Below the pieces are notes generated by a model. The model did not search any database. It was not told the DNA's origin and was given only the letters and a program-made list of their open reading frames with translations. From Ignavibacteriota bacterium (GTDB lineage Bacteria; Bacteroidota; Ignavibacteria; UBA10030; BY39): a stretch of 63,780 nt of DNA. Location: positions 1-63,780 of the forward strand of contig QOQV01000014.1 of NCBI GenBank assembly GCA_003327435.1, read 5' to 3'. Position 1 is the first letter of the stretch, and the number at the start of each line of letters is the position of its first letter. Shown here piece after piece: positions 43,304 through 53,361 of this stretch. The translations under genes were made by a program, and so were the position numbers.

Positions 43304-43501
43304 TTACAATTTATTTTGTTCTTGAGGTATTATCCACCAGGAAATTAAGTAAAAGATTATTAATGGCACAATGCCTGTAATTAACATTAGTAAAATGTAT
43401 AAAAGTCGAACTATGGTTGGATCGATACTCAATAATTCAGCTATGCCGCCACATATACCAGCAATTTTTCTCTCTTTTTTGGAGCGATAAATTTTTTTCA
43501 T
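43304..43501 (-). CDS. PspC domain protein
   Basis: A 65-residue phage-shock-protein C type membrane protein: KKIYRSKKERKIAGICGGIAELLSIDPTIVRLLYILLML carries the conserved ICGGIAE and DPT(I/L)VRL motifs, then a hydrophobic segment and a short tail. AAAGGAAAA precedes the ATG. It is divergent from groESL and upstream of the two tRNA genes on the same strand. Confidence 0.9.
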   Translation of the reverse strand: MKKIYRSKKERKIAGICGGIAELLSIDPTIVRLLYILLMLITGIVPLIIFYLISWWIIPQEQNKL

Positions 43502-43537
43502 AAAAGTTTTCCTTTGATTTTCTTTTAATATAAGAAC

Positions 43538-43566
43538 TTGACTTTTTTAAAAAAAACCTTTATATT
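43538..43566 (+). promoter_or_regulatory. groESL promoter
   Basis: TTGACT (43538-43543) and TATATT (43561-43566) with 17 bases between. The CIRCE operator begins 2 bases after the -10 hexamer, so repressor binding would block initiation. Confidence 0.85.
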
Positions 43567-43567
43567 A

Positions 43568-43594
43568 TTAGCACTCTTTGAAAGAGAGTGCTAA
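43568..43594 (+). promoter_or_regulatory. CIRCE operator (HrcA site)
   Basis: Perfect TTAGCACTC-N9-GAGTGCTAA inverted repeat. It is the known binding site of the HrcA repressor, implying heat-inducible groESL. No hrcA gene is in the window. Confidence 0.97.
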
Positions 43595-43638
43595 AAACCA
43601 TAATTTATTAAAAATCAACAAATTAAGGAGGAAAATAT

Positions 43639-43923
43639 ATGAAAATTAAACCTTTAGCAGATCGATTAGTTATTAAACCTGAAGTTGCTGAAGAAAAGAC
43701 TAAAGGCGGAATCATATTGCCTGATACCGCAAAAGAAAAGCCCGTTATCGGGACCGTTGTAGCTGTTGGTCCGGGCAAAAAAACCGATGACGGCAAAATT
43801 ATACCAATGGAAGTTAAAGTTGGTGATAAAGTTTTATACGGAAAATACTCTGGCACCGAGGTCACTATAGAAGGTGAAGAGTATTTAATTATGCGTGAAA
43901 GTGATTTATTTGCAATTGTCTAA
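43639..43923 (+). CDS. groES: Co-chaperonin GroES
   Basis: A 94-residue Hsp10: [34 protein letters not shown] with the mobile loop KGGIILP, and [15 protein letters not shown]. Forms the lid of GroEL. AAGGAGG lies about 7 bases before the ATG. First gene of the CIRCE-controlled operon. Confidence 0.98.
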   Translation: MKIKPLADRLVIKPEVAEEKTKGGIILPDTAKEKPVIGTVVAVGPGKKTDDGKIIPMEVKVGDKVLYGKYSGTEVTIEGEEYLIMRESDLFAIV

Positions 43924-43933
43924 CAATTAATAA

Positions 43934-45571
<1,638 letters not shown>

Positions 45572-45593
45572 AAAAACACTTAGTATTAAGTTT

Positions 45594-45622
45594 AAGCCCC
45601 ATATATTATGGGGCTTTTTTAT
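45594..45622 (+). terminator. Intrinsic terminator after groEL
   Basis: AGCCCCATA (45595-45603) pairs with TATGGGGCT (45607-45615), 3-nt loop, followed by TTTTTT. Confidence 0.93.
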
Positions 45623-45676
45623 TTATTAAACTTATTGTAAATTGTAAATGTCTAAACTACAGAACAATTTATATTA

Positions 45677-46231
45677 ATGCTCGAAAAATCAGATTTTGAA
45701 TTAATATCGGAATTTAAAAGCGGAAATTCAGAAGCTTTCAACCACCTTGTTCGAAAATATCAAAAGAAAGTTTACTGGATTGCTCGAAAGATGCTCGGTA
45801 ATCATGATGATGCTGATGATGTTGTGCAGGATGTGTTCGTAAAAGTTTATAAAAGCTTAAAAGATTTTCGCAGCGATTCTTCATTTTATACATGGCTATA
45901 TAGAATAACTGTTAATTTTTCAATTTCTTTTATAAGACGCAAAAAATTGTTCGATTTAATCAAATTTGACGAAGCTTTTCCAGCTACTTTGAAAATTAAT
46001 TCAGATGATAATCCGCTTCTAAACCTTGAAAGTAAAGAAATGAGTACATTAATTGAAAAAGCAATTGCAAATTTACCGAATAAACAAAAACAGGTGTTTA
46101 TATTACGATATTATAACGAATTACCCTATGAAGAAATTTCGAAAATTCTAAAAACTTCAGTAGGTGGCTTAAAAGCTAATTATTTCCATGCTTTGAAGAA
46201 TATAAAAAAATATTTGGATAACGAATTATGA
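45677..46231 (+). CDS. ECF RNA polymerase sigma factor
   Basis: Sigma-70 family, extracytoplasmic-function group, 184 residues. Region 2 (about 20-90) contains ADDVVQDVFVKVYKSLKDFR and FYTWLYRITVNFSI; region 4 (about 125-180) contains LPNKQKQVFILRYYNELPYEEISKIL, the helix-turn-helix for the -35 element. It overlaps the anti-sigma gene by ATGA, indicating translational coupling. Confidence 0.95.
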   Translation: MLEKSDFELISEFKSGNSEAFNHLVRKYQKKVYWIARKMLGNHDDADDVVQDVFVKVYKSLKDFRSDSSFYTWLYRITVNFSISFIRRKKLFDLIKFDEAFPATLKINSDDNPLLNLESKEMSTLIEKAIANLPNKQKQVFILRYYNELPYEEISKILKTSVGGLKANYFHALKNIKKYLDNEL

Positions 46232-46818
46232 AATGTAATAAAAAATATCTTATTCCAGATTTTATACAGAATAAATTATCTCCCCTCGATGCAGAAACTC
46301 TAAAAGGGCATATGGAGCAATGTAAAACTTGTACAGATGAATATAAAAATCTTAAAAAAATATTTAACAAACTTGCAGCTGAAAAACACACCGAACCAGA
46401 CGAAATTTACTGGATTAATCTATTACCCAATATCCACAAAAGAATTAATATGGGGAATTTTGATTTTTACATAAAATATGTTCCTCAAATTATAGTTTCT
46501 GCTGCTATCTTATTAATTGTTTCTTTATTGATGATTAAATTATATGATAACTTTGAATATGATCAAAACATTCAGGAAAATGCGGAAATTGTTGCTTTAA
46601 TTGATAGTTCTTATCAGGATCTACTCTATGATTATGGTAGTGATTCAGTTTCTGATAATTATAATAGTTTGGATAAATTTGTCCTTAAAAACATTATATT
46701 GACAAGTAATAATATTGAAGAATTATATAAAGAAGAAATATCAATTTCTGAATTGAAAGAAGAAGAAGTTAATGAATTGTTAACTTATTTAAGCGAAGAA
46801 AAAATTTATAAGAGGTGA
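46228..46818 (+). CDS. Zinc-finger anti-sigma factor
   Basis: A 196-residue single-pass membrane protein. The N-terminal cytosolic domain has the ZAS-like motif H-x3-C-x2-C (HMEQCKTC, about 29-36), and the TM segment is at about 88-108 (IIVSAAILLIVSLLMI). The periplasmic tail of about 85 residues is acidic. By position it sequesters the sigma factor upstream and releases it on an envelope signal. Confidence 0.85.
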   Translation: MKCNKKYLIPDFIQNKLSPLDAETLKGHMEQCKTCTDEYKNLKKIFNKLAAEKHTEPDEIYWINLLPNIHKRINMGNFDFYIKYVPQIIVSAAILLIVSLLMIKLYDNFEYDQNIQENAEIVALIDSSYQDLLYDYGSDSVSDNYNSLDKFVLKNIILTSNNIEELYKEEISISELKEEEVNELLTYLSEEKIYKR

Positions 46819-46821
46819 AAT

Positions 46822-47337
46822 ATGAAAAATTTTAATTTTGTACTAATTGTAATGACTTTATTATCCTATCAATTTACATATTCACAATTCCATGATAGAC
46901 CGTTTGGACCTGCACCAGAGAGAATAGAAAAATATAAAAAACTCAGATTAATTGAAGAATTAAATTTATCCGATGAAGAATCTATTCGCTTTTCCAGATT
47001 ATATAATGCGCATTTGGATAGCCTTAAAGAAATTCATAGAATGCTAGATGAATATCAAAAAAATCTCGCGATTTACCTTGAGAAAAGCGGAATGTTTCAG
47101 GATAAAAGCAAAGAATATCAACAATATCTAAAAGAGATGAGAAAAATTTTAAAAGAATACGAATCTTACCAGAAAAAATATTGGGAGGAAAATAAAGAAT
47201 TTTTAGAAAATTTAAAGCAATTATTGAATGAAGAACAACTTGCAAGATATTATTTATTTGAAAAAAAGTTTAATAAAGAATTGCGAGACGCGCTGGAAAA
47301 AATGCGCGAGGAAATGCCCAGGCGTAGAAAGAGGTAA
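46822..47337 (+). CDS. Periplasmic Spy/CpxP-like helical protein
   Basis: A signal peptide (about 1-21, ending TYSQ) is followed by a charged, almost fully helical protein of about 150 residues. LIEELNLSDEESIRFSRLY and LKQLLNEEQLARYYLFEKKF resemble the paired L-T-x-x-Q-type segments of Spy/CpxP proteins. It is 3 bases after the anti-sigma gene, so it is likely part of an envelope-stress sensing unit. Family assignment is by pattern only. Confidence 0.65.
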   Translation: MKNFNFVLIVMTLLSYQFTYSQFHDRPFGPAPERIEKYKKLRLIEELNLSDEESIRFSRLYNAHLDSLKEIHRMLDEYQKNLAIYLEKSGMFQDKSKEYQQYLKEMRKILKEYESYQKKYWEENKEFLENLKQLLNEEQLARYYLFEKKFNKELRDALEKMREEMPRRRKR

Positions 47338-47339
47338 AT

Positions 47340-48500
47340 ATGAGATCTGTATATCTGGATTATGCTGCAACAACCCCACTTGATCCTGAAGTTTTTGATG
47401 TAATGAAAAAGTATTTTTTAGAGATTTTTGGAAACGCATCCTCAATTCACAAATATGGACAATCTGCAAGAGCTTCACTTGAAGAAAGCAGAATGAAAAT
47501 TGCAAGTTTGATAACAGCGAAACCAGGTGAATTGTTCTTTGTAAGTGGTGGTACTGAGGCAGACAATTTTGCAATTAAGGGTGCTGCTATGCATGCCGCA
47601 AAATCTGGGAAAAATCATATAATTACTTCTGAAATTGAACATCACGCTGTTCTTGATTGCTGTAAATATCTTGAAGAAAAAGGTTTTGAAGTCACTTACT
47701 TAAAGGTTGACAAATCAGGAATATTAAATCCACACCAGGTGGAAGAAGCTATTAAGCCAAATACAGGTCTGATTTCAATAATGTTTGTAAATAATGAACT
47801 CGGCATAATAAATCCAATAAAAGAGATAAGTGAAATAACAAGAAAATATAAAATAATCTTTCATACGGATGCGGTTCAAGCTTTGGGAAAAGTGGAGATC
47901 AATGTTGAAGAGTTAAATGTTGATCTTTTAAGCTTAAGTGCGCATAAAATATATGGACCTAAAGGTATAGGTGCTATTTATATAAAAAGTGGTACCGATT
48001 TAGAAAAATTAATACACGGTGGTGGACAGGAAAGAGGAAAAAGAGCCGGAACTGAAAATGTACCTTTAGCGGTTGGCTTTGCAAAAGCAGCTGAAAATGT
48101 TATTAAAAATTTGACATCTGAAAACCAAAGATTGTCGAATCTAAAATCGTATTTTCAACGAAAAATTTCTGACCTGTTTCCATTTGTATTATTCAACGGA
48201 TCGGATTCTAAATGTGTCCCACATATTTTAAATGTATCTTTTAACAGCTCAAAAATTAATATTGATGGAGAGGCATTATTACTAAATTTAGATCTAGAAG
48301 GTGTTGCAGTCTCAAGTGGGTCTGCCTGCACATCAGGTAGTTTACAACCATCTCATGTAATCCTTGGCATTGGCAGGGATCTGGAAACAGCAAAGGCAAC
48401 AATTCGCTTTTCATTTGGTAAGTATACTAATTCAGATGATCTGGATTATACTCTTGAGGTTTTGCAAAAGGTTGTTAAGCGCATTGGAAAAATCTTATAG
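47340..48500 (+). CDS. Cysteine desulfurase (NifS/IscS family)
   Basis: PLP enzyme that removes sulfur from cysteine for Fe-S clusters and thio-modification. YLDYAATTPLDPEV at the start, GGTEADNFAIKGAA, HHAVLD, the PLP Lys in SLSAHKIYGPKG (about 205), and the active Cys in SSGSACTSGSLQPSHV (about 325) are all present. At 386 residues it belongs to the IscS/NifS group (class I). It starts 2 bases after the Spy-like gene; no iscU lies nearby. Confidence 0.93.
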   Translation: MRSVYLDYAATTPLDPEVFDVMKKYFLEIFGNASSIHKYGQSARASLEESRMKIASLITAKPGELFFVSGGTEADNFAIKGAAMHAAKSGKNHIITSEIEHHAVLDCCKYLEEKGFEVTYLKVDKSGILNPHQVEEAIKPNTGLISIMFVNNELGIINPIKEISEITRKYKIIFHTDAVQALGKVEINVEELNVDLLSLSAHKIYGPKGIGAIYIKSGTDLEKLIHGGGQERGKRAGTENVPLAVGFAKAAENVIKNLTSENQRLSNLKSYFQRKISDLFPFVLFNGSDSKCVPHILNVSFNSSKINIDGEALLLNLDLEGVAVSSGSACTSGSLQPSHVILGIGRDLETAKATIRFSFGKYTNSDDLDYTLEVLQKVVKRIGKIL

Positions 48501-48540
48501 AACATCAACGATAAGTAGTATTAGAATGAAGGGTAATGCT

Positions 48541-49674
48541 TCAAACTTCCAGAAAATATTTTTTTAAATTAAATTCCTTCTCAATATGAATATCCTCTTC
48601 TGAAATCTCCCTTCCGTTACCCTCTACATCTTTTAATGCAACAAATGTACTTAAATCGCCAATTTCCATAAGTACTGGGATATCAGTTGTATGAGTATTT
48701 ACCTGGTATGATATTCCGAGGTCTGCGTCGATTTCAGTTCCATTTTTGTATCGAATTTTTACATTCCTGATTATAAGATCATAAGCTCTATATGTATTGT
48801 AAGGTAATTTTTCGTAAACAGAGATGTCAACATTTTTATAATTTTGATTAGCGATATCATGGAATATTGAAAGTAAACTAACAGCATTTAACTTTCTGAT
48901 TATAGATTTTTCTGGATCATTTATTTCATGACCGGATTCAATTAGTATTGTGCTTGTACCCCAGGATTGCATTTTATCTCCAAATGCTCTTGGTTCATAA
49001 CTCTCGTCATAGCGAGAAATTTTACCTGGAATAAAGTTATTTAAAATATTTACCAGTGAAGCTGCGATTTTTTTTGCTTGAATTCTTACTTCATTATCAC
49101 TTTGATTCTCATCCAACGCAGGAGCAAGTAAAGCAATGCGTGTAATTTGATTTGTATAACCAACAGTGCTTAATTCTTGGTCGTGTAAGTTGAAACCTAT
49201 TTCGGGTTTGAGTTCGGTTTGAACTTGCTTGAGAATTCTTGCTTCCGGTGTTACAAGTTTGAGTGCATCCCGATTGAGGTCTATTAGTTGAGCACTTAAT
49301 CGTTGATGTTTTGCAGCGCCATCTGGATTTAAGATTGGAATGAAAAAAAGTGATATTTTTGATAACAGTTTTTGGACTTCATTTTCTTTAAAAAACTTCG
49401 CAAAAAAGTTGAAAATATCAGCAATTGCCATTGTTGCAGTGGATTCATCTCCATGCATTTGTGACCACAGGAGAATTTTTGTTTTTCCTTCTCCAATTTT
49501 AATAAGGTTGATTTTTCGACCTTCAAACGATTTTCCAATTTCTTTTATCTCAAATATATGTTCGTTATTTTTAAATATATTCTGAACTATTTGGTTAAAG
49601 GTTTCTGGTTGGAATCTTCTGGATTGTAAATCGTGTACAAAGTATTTTTCGTAATTTGTTATTAAGTTTTCCAT
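48541..49674 (-). CDS. M14 family zinc carboxypeptidase
   Basis: A 377-residue M14 metallopeptidase. Zinc ligands are HGDE (about 75) with a later His in FNLHDQE (about 158); catalytic Glu lies in ILIESGHE and the substrate Arg in LNRDAL. There is no signal peptide, so it may be cytosolic. It ends the minus-strand run, one base after the rseP stop. The substrate is unknown; related proteins are generic M14 peptidases. Confidence 0.88.
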   Translation of the reverse strand: MENLITNYEKYFVHDLQSRRFQPETFNQIVQNIFKNNEHIFEIKEIGKSFEGRKINLIKIGEGKTKILLWSQMHGDESTATMAIADIFNFFAKFFKENEVQKLLSKISLFFIPILNPDGAAKHQRLSAQLIDLNRDALKLVTPEARILKQVQTELKPEIGFNLHDQELSTVGYTNQITRIALLAPALDENQSDNEVRIQAKKIAASLVNILNNFIPGKISRYDESYEPRAFGDKMQSWGTSTILIESGHEINDPEKSIIRKLNAVSLLSIFHDIANQNYKNVDISVYEKLPYNTYRAYDLIIRNVKIRYKNGTEIDADLGISYQVNTHTTDIPVLMEIGDLSTFVALKDVEGNGREISEEDIHIEKEFNLKKYFLEV

Positions 49675-49675
49675 A

Positions 49676-50992
49676 TTAAAAATTTACAATGTCGTTGTAA
49701 ATAACATAAGCCATTAAAGCTAACAACATAAAAAATCCTACTTGTTGAATTGCCATTTTTATTTTTACCGGCAGTTCTCTTCTGATTATTAACTCTATAA
49801 ATAAAAATAAAATGTGACCTCCATCGAGTGCAGGAAAAGGAATGATATTGATAATTGCCAAACTGATGCTGAGCAGCCCCATAAATGCCAGGAAACTTAT
49901 CCAACCCATCTCAGCTGATTGAGTAGCCATTTGTGCAATTTTAATTGGTCCACCAAATGATTGCGAAAACTTTGCTTTACCAATTATAATTTGCTTGATT
50001 GAGTAAGCAAATAATTTAGTTGCACCAATTATATTATTAATACCCGCATTTAAAGCTTCGAACACTGAATAACTCACCTGTTTTTTAGGTCCTATATATA
50101 TCGTTCCAAGACCAACTCCAATTCTGCCTTCAGTTGTGACAAGAACTGCACCTTTCAGAGTGTCCTCATTCCGTTTCCAGGTAATATAAAGCTCTTTACC
50201 AGCGTTAGCTTCTATTATGGTTTTGACCTGTGAGGAGTTATTTACTATTTGATTGTTAATTGTTATAAAAATATCTCCAGGTTTAAGTCCAAGATTTTCT
50301 GCAGGTTTACCTGGTTCAACGGCTGTAATTAAAGTTGCAGTACCTTCAGGAAAGATGCCTAAATCTTCTTCGCTGAATGTTTTTATTTCTTTATAAGGAA
50401 TGATTAAACTTAAGGGTTCTCCGTTTCTTTGAATTTTGATTTCGATGTCGTTGCCAACTTTTTCAAGAAAAATTTGGGTACTGATTTCATCCCAGTGAGT
50501 AATGGTTTTATTTCCAACAGTAATAATTTTGTCTCCAGTCCGGATACCGATTTTACTGGCAATACTATTTTCAGTAACATATCCTACTGTGTTGGTTTCT
50601 TTTAAAAATTTTCCCTGAGCTAAATTTATTCCCCAGAATATAACTACAGCTAATAAAACATTCATTAAAACACCTGCAATCATTACAAAGAACTTCGCAA
50701 GAAATGGCTTTGAACGAAATTCCCATGGTTCTGGTGGTTTATTTATAAATTCGGTGTCCATACTCTCATCAATCATACCAGCAATTTTTACATAACCACC
50801 AATGGGAATCCAGGATATACAATAATCAGTATCTCCAATTTTTTTCCCAAAAGCTCTTGGTGGAAATCCTATAGAAAATCTATCGACCCTCATTCCAGTA
50901 AGTTTTGCTGCTAAAAAGTGTCCAAGTTCATGTACTAAAACAAGAATACCAATTGTAATTAAAAAATAGAATATAGTTGCTAAAATGCTCAT
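49676..50992 (-). CDS. rseP: RIP metalloprotease RseP
   Basis: Site-2 protease of the inner membrane. The zinc motif is VHELGHFLAAK near residue 20; two PDZ domains follow (about 120-200 and 205-290), and the second metal site NIIPFPALDGGH is near residue 395. At 438 residues it matches E. coli RseP. It directly follows dxr, a common pairing. It could act on the anti-sigma factor at 46228-46818, which is inference. Confidence 0.95.
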   Translation of the reverse strand: MSILATIFYFLITIGILVLVHELGHFLAAKLTGMRVDRFSIGFPPRAFGKKIGDTDYCISWIPIGGYVKIAGMIDESMDTEFINKPPEPWEFRSKPFLAKFFVMIAGVLMNVLLAVVIFWGINLAQGKFLKETNTVGYVTENSIASKIGIRTGDKIITVGNKTITHWDEISTQIFLEKVGNDIEIKIQRNGEPLSLIIPYKEIKTFSEEDLGIFPEGTATLITAVEPGKPAENLGLKPGDIFITINNQIVNNSSQVKTIIEANAGKELYITWKRNEDTLKGAVLVTTEGRIGVGLGTIYIGPKKQVSYSVFEALNAGINNIIGATKLFAYSIKQIIIGKAKFSQSFGGPIKIAQMATQSAEMGWISFLAFMGLLSISLAIINIIPFPALDGGHILFLFIELIIRRELPVKIKMAIQQVGFFMLLALMAYVIYNDIVNF

Positions 50993-50996
50993 TTGA

Positions 50997-52163
50997 TTAC
51001 CTGATTAGATTATTAATGTTTGATATAACAAAATTTCTTGCCTCTGAATCTGCTTTAATTATCTCTTCCAAGGTAGGTTCAGGAATAATTTTTATAGATT
51101 CCATAGTTTTCTGAATAATTTTTGGAATCATATCGAAAGATATTTTTTGAGAAAGGAAAAGTTCCACTGCAATTTCGTTAGCTGCATTCATAATTGCTGG
51201 TGATGTTCCACCGTTAACTAATGCTTTATATGCAAGAGATAAACATTCAAATTTATCGATGTCTGGTTCAAAGAAAGTCATCTGCTTTAAGTCGTTGAAA
51301 TTCAGCCGCAATGAACTTAATGGGAATCTTTCTGGGTATGAAAGAGCATACTGAATCGGGATTTTCATATCTGGATACCCAAGCTGCGCTTTGATTGAAC
51401 CATCTACAAATTCGACCATAGAATGAATTATTGATTGTGGGTGAATTACGACTTCAATTTTCTCGAGTGGTAAATTAAAAAGATGATGAGCTTCAATAAT
51501 TTCAAGTCCTTTATTCATTAATGTTGCAGAATCAATTGTAATTTTATTACCCATCTTCCAATTTGGGTGTTTAAGGGCTTGAGATATTGTTATTGAAGCA
51601 AAGTTTTCTTTTTCCATTTTCCAGAATGGACCACCTGATGCTGTCAGAATTAACCTTGAAACATTATTTATATCTTCACCAACGAGACATTGAAAAATTG
51701 CACTATGCTCGCTGTCAATAGGAATAATTTCAGCCCTTGAGCTTTTTAGCATTTTAGTGATTATATTTCCTGCAGCTACAAGTGTTTCTTTATTGGCAAG
51801 TGCAATTCTTTTGTTGGATTCTATCGCCTTTATTGTTGGTATTAAACCAATGAATCCAACCAGAGAATTTATTACAATATCTACTTCTACATTGGAAGCG
51901 ATTGTATTTAAACCTTCCTCTCCAATATAGATTTTTACTGTATCACCATAAATCTTATGGATTACATCAGCTGAAGCCTGATCCATCACTGCCACACCGA
52001 TGGGTCGAAATTTTCTTATTTGTTCTACAAGTTTCGGGATACCTTTATTTGCAGAAAGGTATGCGACACGATATTTATCGGGGAAATTAGAAATAACTTC
52101 AAGGCTGTTTTCACCGATTGAGCCAGTAGAACCTAAAATTGTTATGTTTTTTACCTTTTCCAA
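50997..52163 (-). CDS. dxr: 1-deoxy-D-xylulose 5-phosphate reductoisomerase
   Basis: MEP-pathway enzyme that makes MEP from DXP with NADPH. ITILGSTGSIGENSLEVI is the Rossmann start, LANKETLVAAG and PIDSEHSAIFQCL carry the metal ligands, and TASGGPF and the MNKGLEIIEAHHLF segment are typical. At 388 residues it is normal. The start is TTG. A hairpin followed by T lies 16 bases before it on the same strand. Confidence 0.95.
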   Translation of the reverse strand: MEKVKNITILGSTGSIGENSLEVISNFPDKYRVAYLSANKGIPKLVEQIRKFRPIGVAVMDQASADVIHKIYGDTVKIYIGEEGLNTIASNVEVDIVINSLVGFIGLIPTIKAIESNKRIALANKETLVAAGNIITKMLKSSRAEIIPIDSEHSAIFQCLVGEDINNVSRLILTASGGPFWKMEKENFASITISQALKHPNWKMGNKITIDSATLMNKGLEIIEAHHLFNLPLEKIEVVIHPQSIIHSMVEFVDGSIKAQLGYPDMKIPIQYALSYPERFPLSSLRLNFNDLKQMTFFEPDIDKFECLSLAYKALVNGGTSPAIMNAANEIAVELFLSQKISFDMIPKIIQKTMESIKIIPEPTLEEIIKADSEARNFVISNINNLIR

Positions 52164-52170
52164 GTTACTT

Positions 52171-52207
52171 AAAAATATAGCCCCGAAAATTTTTTATAAA
52201 CGGGGCT
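52171..52207 (-). terminator. Hairpin with T run between ada and dxr
   Basis: On the minus strand AGCCCCG (52207-52201) pairs with CGGGGCT (52185-52179), with a 15-nt AT loop, and is followed by ATATTTTT. It may end the hutH-ada transcript or act as a regulatory hairpin 16 bases before the dxr TTG. Confidence 0.7.
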
Positions 52208-52249
52208 GAGTTAAATTAAGAAATTATGGAGTTAAAACCAAACTTGGTT

Positions 52250-53347
52250 CTACCTCTTTTTCAATTTTAAAAGGTTCCGTAACTTTTTAAAACCAGGTTT
52301 GATTTTATTATATATCAAATCGATTCTTTGCTTATAAGGAATAAATGCACTTTTCATCGCATTAATTGAAAGTTTTTCAAGATCATCAAAGCTTAAATTA
52401 AAAGTTTCGTATGCAAGTTTGTACTCTTTTGTCATAGTTGTATCGCTCATTAATCTGTCGTCTGTGTTAATTGTTACCCTGAATCTGTATTTGTAATACA
52501 GGCCAAATGGATGCTCTTCAAGACTTTTTACAGCACCAGTATCAACATTACTCGTCAGGCAGATTTCGAGTGGTATTCTTTTATCAAGTATATATTGTGC
52601 AAGATATCCCATTTTGACAATTTTGTTTGGCTCGTGTTCATCTACGGCAATGTCTTCTATAAGGCGTGTTGCATGACCGATACGATCTGCCCCACACCAT
52701 TGAATTGCCTGCCAGATTGACTCTTTACCAAAAGCTTCTCCAGCGTGAATTGTTATATGAAAATTTTCTCTTTTAATATAATTGAATGCGTCAAGATGTT
52801 TTTTTGGTGGGAAGCCACCTTCTTCACCGGCAAGATCAAAACCTACAACGCCTCTTTCTCTGAAATCAATTGCCAGTTCAGCCATTTCCTGAGAAAGTTT
52901 CATATTACGCATAGCGGAAATTATTAAACCGTACTCAACTCCAAAATCTTTCCTGCCTTTTTCAAGACCACGCAATACTGCATTGACCACTTCTTCCCAA
53001 TGTAGACCATTCTTTGTATGAAATACAGGTGCAAAACGAGTTTCTACATAAACGACACCATCATTATTCATATCTTCCATCATCTCATAGGCAACTCTTT
53101 CAAGGGCTTCCTCAGTTTGCATAACCGCAGTTGTGTGTTCAAATCCTTCGAGATAAAGTGGTAAGCTGCCTCTTCTTGCTCCTCGATGGAACCATTCTGC
53201 AAGTTCACCCGGATCTGAAGTCGGAAGTTTTGTATATTTTTGCTCCTTTGCAAGCTCAATTATAGTTGATGGTCTCAAACCACCATCCAGATGGTCATGC
53301 AATACCACTTTTGGCATAGCACGAATTATCTTCTCAGTTAATTTCAT
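52250..53347 (-). CDS. add: Adenosine deaminase
   Basis: Amidohydrolase-fold enzyme deaminating adenosine or a related nucleoside. Metal ligands are HDHLDGG (about 17-23), HAGE near residue 200, and the catalytic INTDDR near 305; LTSNVDTG is also conserved. At 365 residues it is of usual size. The N-terminal motif reads LHDHLDGGLRP where classical ADA has HVHLDGA, so substrate preference might be altered. It starts 14 bases after the hutH stop. Confidence 0.88.
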   Translation of the reverse strand: MKLTEKIIRAMPKVVLHDHLDGGLRPSTIIELAKEQKYTKLPTSDPGELAEWFHRGARRGSLPLYLEGFEHTTAVMQTEEALERVAYEMMEDMNNDGVVYVETRFAPVFHTKNGLHWEEVVNAVLRGLEKGRKDFGVEYGLIISAMRNMKLSQEMAELAIDFRERGVVGFDLAGEEGGFPPKKHLDAFNYIKRENFHITIHAGEAFGKESIWQAIQWCGADRIGHATRLIEDIAVDEHEPNKIVKMGYLAQYILDKRIPLEICLTSNVDTGAVKSLEEHPFGLYYKYRFRVTINTDDRLMSDTTMTKEYKLAYETFNLSFDDLEKLSINAMKSAFIPYKQRIDLIYNKIKPGFKKLRNLLKLKKR

Positions 53348-53361
53348 AAAGTTTCTTACTG

